21,823 nucleotides of DNA from a virus: IMG/VR virus record IMGVR_UViG_3300034374_000685, positions 1 through 21,823 of that record. The stretch is one strand, 5' to 3'. Each line of letters starts with the position of its first letter. Position 1 is the first letter of the stretch. Under the pieces are notes generated by a model. The model was given only the letters and a program-made list of their open reading frames with translations. It was not told the origin of the DNA and made no database searches. Below, piece by piece: positions 15,201-21,511 of the stretch. The position numbers and the translations under genes were made by a program.

Positions 15201-15401
15201 TAATTCTTGGGCTTCTTCTTGACGGAATACTCTGTCTATGTCGTCGCTGGCTTGGTCTTCCTGATACTTAGTAAGCCAAGTATAGAACATTTCTTCAAAC
15301 TGGGCAATAGACATACACGAAGCTACAACCTCTCCCACATCGCTTTGTGTTTTGACAGGTATTTCGGATGAATTACAAGTCTTGTTGAGATCGTCAGCCA
15401 T
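12273..15401 (-). CDS. Very large cysteine-rich acidic protein, probable virion or host-contact protein
   Basis: 1042 aa and not recognised as a known family. Residues 1-540 are acidic and mostly helical, with a DMDGDGVYD element near residue 257 that resembles a calcium-binding loop, and a hydrophobic stretch (LINILIDMGYSILGPLIF) near 510. From about 540 to 980 there are about 42 cysteines in a Gly/Pro/Asp/Glu-rich context, including four copies of a short C-x-x-A-x-Y-A-A-x-N-P-x-E-C-G unit near the end. A run of glutamates and a glycine-rich linker (GGGFGGGGFGGGG) then lead to a 30-residue C-terminal segment. The start overlaps the holin stop (TAATG) and the end overlaps the gp11-like gene. 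Position among tail genes suggests a virion component, perhaps an adhesin stabilised by disulphides after release. The GC-rich glycine stretch and repeats hint at recombination-driven growth. Function is inference only. Confidence 0.75.
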   Translation of the reverse strand: MADDLNKTCNSSEIPVKTQSDVGEVVASCMSIAQFEEMFYTWLTKYQEDQASDDIDRVFRQEEAQELQAILDGMADGTKTIEDLLAFEPDFLLDLPSFNDWWDEVTAPADDGSGYAEGDPITWEDMSDEQKNAHALKRYILTGETNPWYDGMTEEQIQAAYEYLKNDGDPAVYGDQDGVDYTLNPDTANWNDIEEALLEAGYDQEFINDLLYHPENGLLHDRTNQNAVTLENILGNITGQVWDVLKLPTETDQVSRVDMDGDGVYDTVVRCYKGSVLGCSPDDYQIVYGAEIDTTDPVVQEQIQNAVIFENAKATEGWEDLEDWEKNKVLKDSGYTGPFVFGDGSTEPPLTPEQELERDYGAEAVQKATEIYNGIKDTIKGAIDDPIGTIKNILDNILPQIPEECINEGEAGVNYPEDWWKDCTKLSVLLPGLNIPLPPGMIDVNTTVRDLENAAKEVGKTLEDLFNPEDDRTIGEILSDWASDVWENIKDTWEDLEEKTDAGLINILIDMGYSILGPLIFSQIKETVIGNTNPFAFVQNCYDGDWAQQTSENQAFCDEALNEGALVRCADGSYKKTQAECAEGVFGYCSDEVTPKTDEDGTECPGYQAPFDCSSVGRKDPEDGSTAYSAADCSQECIDAENQELNAESGNCTDKDPLSTNEEDCANKGLKYDSLNDECLDECVNPEEAPTGPNGECEPTTTWTNSGPTEETCASRGKSFIPADEANQKNSECGDCLNEGWTHDGVGTNCYDPNPEPEPCPGNQQRFDGENCEEPCQFDTTIAASDANCIDPNTGTGPKEGDPCTTEDGKNGTLQPVQTLGFGPSAESTELECVELPEEITQIECPEGTAKAGQMVDDINDCGSVQVNPCDDATYAANNPLECGEDPECNDCSCAEYAAANPEECGEVVINPCDDAVYAAENPLECGGEEETCENGATDWPLCSECPDGTATSPEVPCPGSECVDCTCAEYAAANPEECGGTEEEEEEVEGGGFGGGGFGGGGGGSGMFEPFTATISGDPQLLARREFPITDYLAGLFKGIV
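12460..12800 (-). repeat. Four cysteine-bearing repeats inside the Cys-rich gene
   Basis: Four near-copies of a 15-residue unit (for example PCDDATYAANNPLECG, SCAEYAAANPEECG, PCDDAVYAAENPLECG, TCAEYAAANPEECG) alternate in two forms. At the DNA level the + strand shows CCACATTCTTCTGGATTTGC twice and CACATTCTAACGG / CACTCTAACGG once each, so the alternation is a duplicated pair. Confidence 0.8.
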
Positions 15402-15799
15402 TACCGCTCCCTCGCTACGCCTTTAGTCTTTTCAAAAGAGCGCATAGCGCCTAAGCCCAACATACCCATCAACACCGGCATCATCTCACTTAAATCAAGA
15501 GCCACGATTTCAAGAGGATAACCAGCGACACCAGCAACAAAGTTCCCAAGAGGAACGCAGATAAAATTAAATCCCATTCCTGTAGCGCATATCCACCCAA
15601 CCGCTGGACGCCATCCAGAAACAAACAGCGAAGACGATTTAGCTTCCTCCTGATTAACCTGTATCTGAGCTTTAGCCAACTCGTGGGCGTGTCTCTCAGC
15701 CATAGTCGATATTTCATGCGCTAGCCTATTACGCTCATCAGCGTCTGGTATGAACTTATCTAACAACCCTGCTATAGGGCCAACAAGTAACTCTAACAT
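15401..15799 (-). CDS. Holin of the 3-TM (GTA/DUF3154-like) family
   Basis: 132 aa. The order is a hydrophobic N-terminal helix (LELLVGPIAGLLDKF), a charged helix of about 35 residues (ERNRLAHEISTMAERHAHEL), the marker SSLFVSGWRPAVGW, then two hydrophobic segments (about 65-90 and 103-119) and a basic tail. This is the arrangement of the holin family first noted in gene transfer agents. Holins perforate the inner membrane at the end of infection. The gene sits below the coiled-coil membrane protein gene and overlaps it by one base; its TAA overlaps the ATG of the Cys-rich gene. Recognition is by pattern, and activity is not demonstrated. Confidence 0.8.
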   Translation of the reverse strand: MLELLVGPIAGLLDKFIPDADERNRLAHEISTMAERHAHELAKAQIQVNQEEAKSSSLFVSGWRPAVGWICATGMGFNFICVPLGNFVAGVAGYPLEIVALDLSEMMPVLMGMLGLGAMRSFEKTKGVARER

Positions 15800-16092
15800 C
15801 AGTGCTTCATCAACATCATTTCGAGGTGCTTGATAGTAGCCTTAGCTTCACCTAGCTCGTGACGCAGTGAGGCTATTTCTTTTAGTAGCTGCTCCTTGTC
15901 GTCACTTAACTTGTCTAGCTTGGTGCTTAACCGCTCCACCTGCATCCTCAGTGTATCGTTAAATTCTGCTCTGTCTTCACGTTCTGCTAGCGCAGCTTTG
16001 TAGTTATGTTCTGATCTCATCTTGAGATACGTCCACAAACCAGCAGAGCCTAGTATCGCCACAGCAAGCGGCATTAATGCTTCAGGATTCAT
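15799..16092 (-). CDS. Single-pass membrane protein with coiled coil, spanin-like candidate
   Basis: 97 aa. One N-terminal membrane segment (LMPLAVAILGSAGLWTYL, about 6-23) is followed by a continuous charged helix with leucine/isoleucine heptads (VERLSTKLDKLSDDKEQLL and so on) to the end. This is the shape of an inner-membrane spanin (Rz-like) subunit, and the holin gene is next to it. GGAG lies ten bases before the ATG, inside the preceding gene. It could equally be another membrane-anchored coiled-coil protein, because no Rz1-type gene is nested in it. Confidence 0.6.
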   Translation of the reverse strand: MNPEALMPLAVAILGSAGLWTYLKMRSEHNYKAALAEREDRAEFNDTLRMQVERLSTKLDKLSDDKEQLLKEIASLRHELGEAKATIKHLEMMLMKH

Positions 16093-16504
16093 TCTTTATC
16101 CGCTCCTCAATGTACAGCGATTCATGTATTTGTCTTTGCACCAGATCAATTAAGTACAGCCCGTGCATAATTAAAACTGACCCAGCAACTACTCTACCTG
16201 CAAAGAACACAGGAGTGGTGATTCCTGTCATGTACTCTTCCAAGAGATACAGAGTCAACACCATAATAGAAAACATAGTGTCAACTTTTAACGATCTAAG
16301 CAACGTAGGTTTATCTGTCCATACGGTACAGTAAACAACAGCCAACGAAGCAATAGCCCAAGCGACAAGGAGTGCTGTTGGAACGCCTACCTCATAAAAC
16401 CCAGCAGTGGTAATAAGTCCCCATATGCCCATCAGCAGATGCTGCGCTGGGCCATTAGCAGATCGTAACGCCTTCCAGAGTCCTTGTACGCCTAGAGGCT
16501 TCAT
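16082..16504 (-). CDS. Small membrane protein with four predicted segments
   Basis: 140 aa. Hydrophobic stretches lie at about 22-38, 43-62, 74-90 and 98-121, with a charged C-terminal helix (QRQIHESLYIEERIKNES). No family is recognised. Its place between the lipoprotein gene and the spanin-like and holin genes makes a second holin, an antiholin or another envelope-acting protein possible. The ATG follows the lipoprotein TAA directly, and the end overlaps the next gene by 11 bases. Function unknown. Confidence 0.7.
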   Translation of the reverse strand: MKPLGVQGLWKALRSANGPAQHLLMGIWGLITTAGFYEVGVPTALLVAWAIASLAVVYCTVWTDKPTLLRSLKVDTMFSIMVLTLYLLEEYMTGITTPVFFAGRVVAGSVLIMHGLYLIDLVQRQIHESLYIEERIKNES

Positions 16505-17353
16505 TTAGTCACACGCTACAGTTACAACCACACCGTCAACCGTAGTGCTGCATACAGTCGTAGTGTTAGTAGTGGTTTCAGTTACAGAAGTGTTCGTTAG
16601 TGGGTTATCAATAAAGTTGTTGATAGTGGTGTTGTACTGTTGCATCAGCGCCTCAATCAACTCATTGTCGCTTTGCTCTAGGGTAACAATAGCGTTCATG
16701 CCTGTGTTAGAAACATCGACAACACCGTTGATACCTGCGTTGCCCATGTCAACAATACCAGCCATGCCAGCGTTGCTAACGGCAGCAGTAGTTTCAAAGC
16801 CTGTGTTGCTGATGGATACAGCGCTGTTCAGGCCCGCGTTAGAAACGTCAACTAACCCGTCCATGCCTGATGTGCCTAGCGTAACCATGCCGTTGATGAA
16901 CGGAGTGTAGTCTACGTTGCTCGCCACAGCACCCGTAGTTTCGTTCATACCTACAAACGATCCGTACAGCGCCTGTTGTGTGGTAGCGTCTGCTGTGATG
17001 CGGGCTAGGTCTACGTTTGCGTTGTACTTAGCCATCGTCTTTGCAGAGTCTGCCTGCATCCACATCATACCCAGTGAAGACACAGGCGCAGCAAGGATAG
17101 AAGCCCACTGAATAGCCTGAGACTGTTGCGGAATAGGCGTAACACTAGGTGTCTGAGTCAACGCCAGAGCCATCACAGCCGCTGATGCAGCCTGTCCGTC
17201 ACCAGCAGAGGCAATCTTGGACAGAGCCTCAAACTTAGCCTTAGACGCTTCAGCGTTAGCCTGTGCAGCTTTTTCTACAGCTTCGTAGTACTGACTCGTT
17301 GTGCTTGAGCATCCAACCAATGTTACGAGCAACGCTACTAAAAACAGTCTCAT
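16505..17353 (-). CDS. Lipoprotein with 11-residue repeats
   Basis: 282 aa. A signal peptide (MRLFLVALLVT) ends in a lipobox LVGC with Cys15 as the lipidated residue; Ser at +2 favours the outer membrane. Residues 23-65 are an Ala/Lys-rich helix. Residues 163-228 contain five or six copies of an 11-residue unit G-x-x-x-x-V-x-x-S-N-A/T (GMDGLVDVSNA, GLNSAVSISNT, GFETTAAVSNA, GMAGIVDMGNA, GINGVVDVSNT). The tail is Thr/Asn-rich with two cysteines near the end (Cys268, Cys281). AAAGGAG lies before the ATG, inside the end of the fibre gene. Next to membrane and holin genes it could be an outer-membrane lysis partner, or a surface protein that blocks superinfection. The lipoprotein call is secure; the role is not. 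Confidence 0.8.
   Translation of the reverse strand: MRLFLVALLVTLVGCSSTTSQYYEAVEKAAQANAEASKAKFEALSKIASAGDGQAASAAVMALALTQTPSVTPIPQQSQAIQWASILAAPVSSLGMMWMQADSAKTMAKYNANVDLARITADATTQQALYGSFVGMNETTGAVASNVDYTPFINGMVTLGTSGMDGLVDVSNAGLNSAVSISNTGFETTAAVSNAGMAGIVDMGNAGINGVVDVSNTGMNAIVTLEQSDNELIEALMQQYNTTINNFIDNPLTNTSVTETTTNTTTVCSTTVDGVVVTVACD
16670..16867 (-). repeat. Tandem 33-bp (11-residue) repeats in the lipoprotein gene
   Basis: Six consecutive 33-base units code for the G-x4-V-x2-S-N-A/T elements. They are diverged at the DNA level, but the glycine and asparagine codons stay in phase. The sixth unit (GMNAIVTLEQS) is degenerate. Confidence 0.8.
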
Positions 17354-17354
17354 G

Positions 17355-19127
17355 TTAGGCTCCTTTGAGTGCCGCTACTTCGGCTTTGAGTTCTTCAATC
17401 ATTGCTTGTTGTTCTTGGATGGCTTTGGTTAGAACAGGAATTAACTTTCGATACGAAACGCCAGCAAGCGTTTGATTGCCTTCTTCATCTGCATCGTAGA
17501 AACAAAGGTTAGGATTGACTTGCTCTACTTCGTCAGCAATTAAACCGTATTCTATTTCCTGTATGATCTGATCCGTATAGGAACCGGTTTCTTGGTCTTT
17601 CTCACGGTAGTTGAATGAAACGGGGCTAAGGTTATACAGCCATGAAATGTCACTGAGGCTTTCAATATTGGCTTTACTTTCCCTAGTAGATGAGAGATAG
17701 CCCATAGTGCCAACAGAGTCCACATAAAGATCGCGTCCAGTTACGGAATAGTTATATGGCGAGTTACCGTCTTGCCCTACGTTTATTATTCCGTCATTCC
17801 TAACGTAAAAACTTAATGTTGAATCGCTATTTTTACAAAACAGAGAATAATCTGATGAGGTATTGCTTGCGCCTTTTATGTCTACCCTTGAAGAGACTGA
17901 TGCCGTTTGACCAACCAGCAAGTTTCCGCTGGTATCAATTCTTGCTTTTTCAACGTTTGCAGCTTTAATAATAAAATTGCCAGAACCACCCACAGAAAAA
18001 GATGCGGAAGATACTTCAATGCTACCGTAACCAGTGGTAACTGGATCGTCTGTAAATTGAATTGTTGAATTTCCAGATGAATTTTCTAAAATTCTCAATC
18101 CAATCGTATCAACATCCCTAGCTTTTACTGTTAAGGGTGCGCTAGGACCATCCGTGCCAATCCCCACGTTGCCGCTGGAGTCGATGCGCATAGCTTCGTT
18201 GTCTGCTGAACCTCCTCCTCCGCCTGTTTTAAATACTAACTGACCAGTTCCAGCAGTAGCGCCGTATGCTCTTATCGCGGCTATATTAGAGCCGTATTCC
18301 AGCACAACAGCGTTAGTTTGATTTGCGTTTAGCTGTCCCCTTGAAACAACAATTCCGTTTGCATCTAGTGATCCTGCTTTGCTAAAAGTTGCCGCAGGAC
18401 TCGTAGTGCCAATACCAACGTTTCCGCTTGAGTCGATACGCATGGCTTCTGAGGCGTTAGTAGAAAATGCCATAGAATTATCAGAATGATCGTATGCTAG
18501 CTGTCCAACCCTGTTGTCTGTTCCTGTAGTTCCATCAGCAAACAAAATTCTTTGTGACCCTGATGCGCTTGTAAATAAAGTCATACCAGAAAACGTATCT
18601 GACGTATTTCCAAGAACAAGATTAGGGGCAGTCGCATAAGCATCAGATGGGCTTGAGTTGCCAATACCAACATTGCCGCTGGAGTCGATACGCATCGCTT
18701 CGTCACCACTACCAAAGCCGCCTGTTCTAAAGCTAGTAACACCAGCAGATTGAATAAATAAGTTGCCAGCATTGGCAGTAAAATCTGCGACTTTTACATC
18801 ATCATCGCTAAAATGAATCTGACCACCGGCACTTCCGTTAATGTTTACGGTAGTATATCCAGCCGCTAATGAAACCGTATCCGTGCCAATACCAACATTC
18901 TCTGACGCATCAATAGTAATCGCAGTGCTTGTGGCGTTATCGTCGATGCCTGTGGAGGTGAACGTACCTGTAGTCAAACTAGTCGGATTAGAACCAAGCT
19001 CTATAACAGAGCCGCCTGAGTCTTCTGTGTAGAGTCTCTTGTTAGTTAAATCTACAGCCAATTCACCTTGAACTAGATCGCTAGCTAAAGGCGCTCCTGA
19101 TCCATTTTTAGTAACAATCGTAGTCAT
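17355..19127 (-). CDS. Tail fibre/spike with C-terminal S74 intramolecular chaperone
   Basis: 590 aa. The N-terminus (SGAPLASDLVQGELAVDLTN, RLYTEDSGG) is a common fibre start. The shaft contains the motif EAMRIDSSGNVGIG three times, at 143, 227 and 311, with weaker versions near 73 and 397. The C-terminus is a peptidase S74 chaperone: SSTRESKANIESL with Ser480 and Lys485 as the likely cleavage dyad, then NLSPVSFNYR, EYGLIADEV, SYRKLIPVLTKAIQ and a terminal coiled coil (EQQAMIEELKAEVAAL). Such domains trimerise the fibre and then cut themselves off. The ATG directly follows the TAA of the HNH gene. The fibre call is very secure; receptor unknown. Confidence 0.92.
   Translation of the reverse strand: MTTIVTKNGSGAPLASDLVQGELAVDLTNKRLYTEDSGGSVIELGSNPTSLTTGTFTSTGIDDNATSTAITIDASENVGIGTDTVSLAAGYTTVNINGSAGGQIHFSDDDVKVADFTANAGNLFIQSAGVTSFRTGGFGSGDEAMRIDSSGNVGIGNSSPSDAYATAPNLVLGNTSDTFSGMTLFTSASGSQRILFADGTTGTDNRVGQLAYDHSDNSMAFSTNASEAMRIDSSGNVGIGTTSPAATFSKAGSLDANGIVVSRGQLNANQTNAVVLEYGSNIAAIRAYGATAGTGQLVFKTGGGGGSADNEAMRIDSSGNVGIGTDGPSAPLTVKARDVDTIGLRILENSSGNSTIQFTDDPVTTGYGSIEVSSASFSVGGSGNFIIKAANVEKARIDTSGNLLVGQTASVSSRVDIKGASNTSSDYSLFCKNSDSTLSFYVRNDGIINVGQDGNSPYNYSVTGRDLYVDSVGTMGYLSSTRESKANIESLSDISWLYNLSPVSFNYREKDQETGSYTDQIIQEIEYGLIADEVEQVNPNLCFYDADEEGNQTLAGVSYRKLIPVLTKAIQEQQAMIEELKAEVAALKGA
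18156..18701 (-). repeat. Three 42-bp repeats at exact 252-bp spacing in the fibre shaft
   Basis: The copies at 18660-18701, 18408-18449 and 18156-18197 code for EAMRIDSSGNVGIG and are nearly identical in DNA, with + strand cores such as CGCTGGAGTCGATACGCAT. Their starts are 84 codons apart both times. Confidence 0.88.
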
Positions 19128-19691
19128 TTAGATAACCTCAAAACTATTTGATTTAGATAAGTTGTCTTCTGCTGTAAGTATTTGCAGATTGTGTTCTACG
19201 TGTAAACCACACACCTTATCGTTCTGCAAAGGAACAATGTGATCTACATGAAATTTTATGTTTAATCCAGCGTTGTTAAAAATATCTTCAGCTTCTCTAC
19301 AGTTTTTATACAAGTCTTCAATGTACTTTTGGTCAGCCCAAGAAACAGAGGCGTTTAATTTAGCTGTTCGCCTTCTTGATTCTTTAGCTGCGTACTTTCC
19401 TAAATTATTTTTTCTGTGCTCGTCTGCTCGTTTTTTTTGTTGTTTAACCCACTCAGTATCTTTTCTTTTTTCAAAATGATATTTTTTATTTATTTCTCTC
19501 ATGCGCTCTTTGTTTTCGTTGTACCATCTACGTTTTCTTTCTCTAGTAGCCTCTTTGTTTTTTGCTACGTATTCTCGTTCTATTTCGAGCTTGCAAGGTC
19601 TACACTCTGTAGCTAAACCATCGAAGTTAGACTTATTACAACAAAACTCTGTTAATTTTTTTGTTTGTTTACATTTCCAACACGTTTTCAT
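19128..19691 (-). CDS. HNH endonuclease with N-terminal zinc module
   Basis: 187 aa. The N-terminus carries C-x2-C-x22-C-x2-C (Cys4, 7, 30, 33). A long Lys/Arg/Glu-rich helix follows, then a C-terminal HNH core: HVDHIVPL (His148-His151), VCGLH, HNLQIL (Asn168) and DNLSKSN. This is the usual pattern of phage free-standing HNH homing endonucleases, which nick or cut DNA near their own locus. It is squeezed between two fibre genes with no spare bases: its ATG overlaps the TAA of the heptad fibre and its TAA abuts the ATG of the S74 fibre. The gene is visibly more A+T-rich than the neighbouring fibres, which suggests separate acquisition. Confidence 0.9.
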   Translation of the reverse strand: MKTCWKCKQTKKLTEFCCNKSNFDGLATECRPCKLEIEREYVAKNKEATRERKRRWYNENKERMREINKKYHFEKRKDTEWVKQQKKRADEHRKNNLGKYAAKESRRRTAKLNASVSWADQKYIEDLYKNCREAEDIFNNAGLNIKFHVDHIVPLQNDKVCGLHVEHNLQILTAEDNLSKSNSFEVI

Positions 19692-21076
19692 TAGTACGTC
19701 CCACCATCTATACTAGACAGTGTTGTTGCAATAGAAGTTGTACCAGAGCCAGTGATTGCTCCAGTCAGTGTAATTGTTTCGTTGCCTGTGAGATAACTTT
19801 GGAGATCACTAATCTGGGATTCTGTAATACTCAAAGCAGCCTGATGTTGTGTAACGCTAGCCTGTGTAATGTTTGCGTCAGGGACGTTAGCCCACGTTAC
19901 CGCAGCAGTCAGGTCGTTAGTCTCTGTAAAACTTGTGAGGTATCCAGCACTAGCGTGGTTGCCCCATCCAAAAGCAGTGTCCCACTGACCCACCTTAGTA
20001 TCAGTAATGACGTTAACACCCATGTCAATGTTGTTGCCGTTAGCATCTAACGTGCCGCCTAGCTGTGGCGTAGTGTCGCCAATGAGGTCAGGGTTTACTG
20101 TCTGCCAACCAGACCCATCGTAAATACGTGTTGTGTTGTCGCCTGTATTGAAGTACCAGTCACCAGCAGTAACTGCGTTGCCGTTTAGGTCAACAGTTGG
20201 GTTAGACGCTTGTGCACCTAAGAAGAATCCGTCGATAGCCTCTTGTGCAGCCTCTGCTGCCGTCTGAGCAGCTTCTGCAGCCGTTTGAGCCGTCTGCGCT
20301 GCTGTAGCACTGGTGGATGCGTTCGTCGCTGAGGTGGACGCTGAGGACGCGCTAGAGGCAGCATTGGTTTCTGATGTTGACGCATTGGACGCAGAGGTTG
20401 CAGCGTTGGTTTCGCTAGTGCTAGCCGCAGACGCTGATGCTGCTGCGTTAGTCTCACTTGTGCCTGCGTTAGTCTCAGACGTAGCCGCTGCTGTTGCTGA
20501 TGACGCTGCCGCTGTCGCACTAGACGCTGCGTTGGTCTCAGACGTACTTGCGTTGGATGCAGAAGTTGCTGCGTTGGTTTCAGATGTGCTAGCGTTAGTC
20601 GCTGCTGTAGACGCTGTAGTCGCACTTGAGGCAGCAGCAGTTGCGCTAGTTGACGCATTAGACGCAGAAGTTGCTGCGTTAGTCTCTGACGTACCCGCAT
20701 TAGTTTCTGATGTTGCAGCGTTGGATGCGCTAGTAGATGCAGCAGAGGCGCTAGAGGCAGCATTAGTCTCAGATGTGCCAGCGTTAGTTTCACTGGTGGA
20801 TGCTGCAGATGCGCTAGCGGCTGCGCTGGTTGCGCTAGAGGCTGCGTTAGTTTCTGATGTAGCTGCGTTAGATGCGCTAGTAGCCGCAGCGGTTGCGTCA
20901 GATGAAACACTGGCTTCACTAGCAGCAGCGTTGGATGCGCTTGTAGCCGCTGCAGATGCACTGGCAGCAGCTTCGTTTGCTTTTGTAATAGCAGTCTGAG
21001 TGTTCTCAGCTAGCTGTGATGCGTAGGCATCTGTAGAGGCATCACCAGAACCACCGTCTCCTCTGTACAAGGGCAT
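19691..21076 (-). CDS. Tail fibre with long Ala/Ser/Thr heptad-repeat stalk
   Basis: 461 aa. Residues 36-280 are 35 consecutive seven-residue units of the type A-A/S-T-S-E/A-T/S-N (for example AATSETN, AGTSETN, ASTSASN), turning into AQTAQTA/AEAAQEA at the end; such stalks are expected to form a trimeric coiled coil, as in lambda-type side fibres. A small conserved domain follows (SNPTVDLNGN, GDWYFNTGDNTTRIYDGSGW), then FGWGNHASAGYL, a motif common in phage fibres, and a Thr/Gly-rich end ending IDGGTY. No enzymatic or chaperone domain is visible. It may bind other fibre parts or the receptor. AGGATA upstream lies in the end of the HNH gene. Confidence 0.9.
   Translation of the reverse strand: MPLYRGDGGSGDASTDAYASQLAENTQTAITKANEAAASASAAATSASNAAASEASVSSDATAAATSASNAATSETNAASSATSAAASASAASTSETNAGTSETNAASSASAASTSASNAATSETNAGTSETNAATSASNASTSATAAASSATTASTAATNASTSETNAATSASNASTSETNAASSATAAASSATAAATSETNAGTSETNAAASASAASTSETNAATSASNASTSETNAASSASSASTSATNASTSATAAQTAQTAAEAAQTAAEAAQEAIDGFFLGAQASNPTVDLNGNAVTAGDWYFNTGDNTTRIYDGSGWQTVNPDLIGDTTPQLGGTLDANGNNIDMGVNVITDTKVGQWDTAFGWGNHASAGYLTSFTETNDLTAAVTWANVPDANITQASVTQHQAALSITESQISDLQSYLTGNETITLTGAITGSGTTSIATTLSSIDGGTY
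20237..20971 (-). repeat. 35 tandem 21-bp units coding for the fibre stalk
   Basis: Codons 36-280 of the heptad fibre are 735 bases, exactly 35 x 21. Units differ mainly by codon choice and by swaps among Ala, Ser, Thr, Glu and Asn. The periodicity also opens long meaningless frames on both strands. Confidence 0.9.
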
Positions 21077-21079
21077 AGG

Positions 21080-21511
21080 CTATATCCTATTTGATTTGCT
21101 CAGGTTATCCAATGCTGGGATTACCTGTAAATTCCAAGGAACGTGTAAGCCACAACAGTTTTGTCCACGGAGGGGAACTATATGGTCAACGTGATGAACT
21201 ACTCCGGTTAGCTTTGAACGCAGGTCGCGTAGTTCGTAAATCTCTTCCAGCATAAATTCATGTTCTTCTGTAAGCCACGCTGGTTTGGCTCTGGCTACCT
21301 GCTTGTTTCTTAGGTAGGCTTTGGTTATGTAGTACTGTCTTCTTTTTGTTTTATAATAATGTCTGTTTTGTGCGTTAATAGTTTCTCTACGTTCTTTGCG
21401 TTTTTCGTTAACACAAAACTTACATTGTCCAAAGTAGCCGTCTTTGTTTCTAGGCTGCTTAAAAAATTCTGTATATGGTTTGGTTTTTTCGCAAGTGCTA
21501 CACTTTTTCAT
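21080..21511 (-). CDS. HNH endonuclease with N-terminal zinc module
   Basis: 143 aa. The zinc module has Cys4, 7, 30 and 33 with the same spacing as in the 187-residue HNH protein, and the core shows HVDHIVPL (His107-His110), CCGLHV, WNLQVI (Asn127) and DNLSKSN. The basic linker between the two parts is shorter here. GGAG at 21517-21520 is six bases before the ATG. The gene lies between the capsid-distal promoter and the heptad fibre; its last codons (AATAGGATATAG) supply the fibre's ribosome site. A free-standing homing-type nuclease is the likely nature. It could act on the fibre or capsid end of related phages lacking it. Confidence 0.9.
   Translation of the reverse strand: MKKCSTCEKTKPYTEFFKQPRNKDGYFGQCKFCVNEKRKERRETINAQNRHYYKTKRRQYYITKAYLRNKQVARAKPAWLTEEHEFMLEEIYELRDLRSKLTGVVHHVDHIVPLRGQNCCGLHVPWNLQVIPALDNLSKSNRI

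Noticed and set aside
20237-20971. CRISPR-like or non-coding tandem repeat array
   Set aside because: Units are 21 bases without spacers and stay in frame as heptads of a fibre protein.
20313-20999. Long + strand frame of 228 residues, rich in Ala, Val and Asp, opposite the fibre stalk
   Set aside because: It is produced by the 21-base periodicity of the fibre gene, as is another frame on the - strand. No ribosome site and no natural protein composition.
17355-21076. Diversity-generating retroelement acting on the fibre genes
   Set aside because: No reverse transcriptase and no template/variable repeat pair was seen; the repeats are explained by protein repeats.
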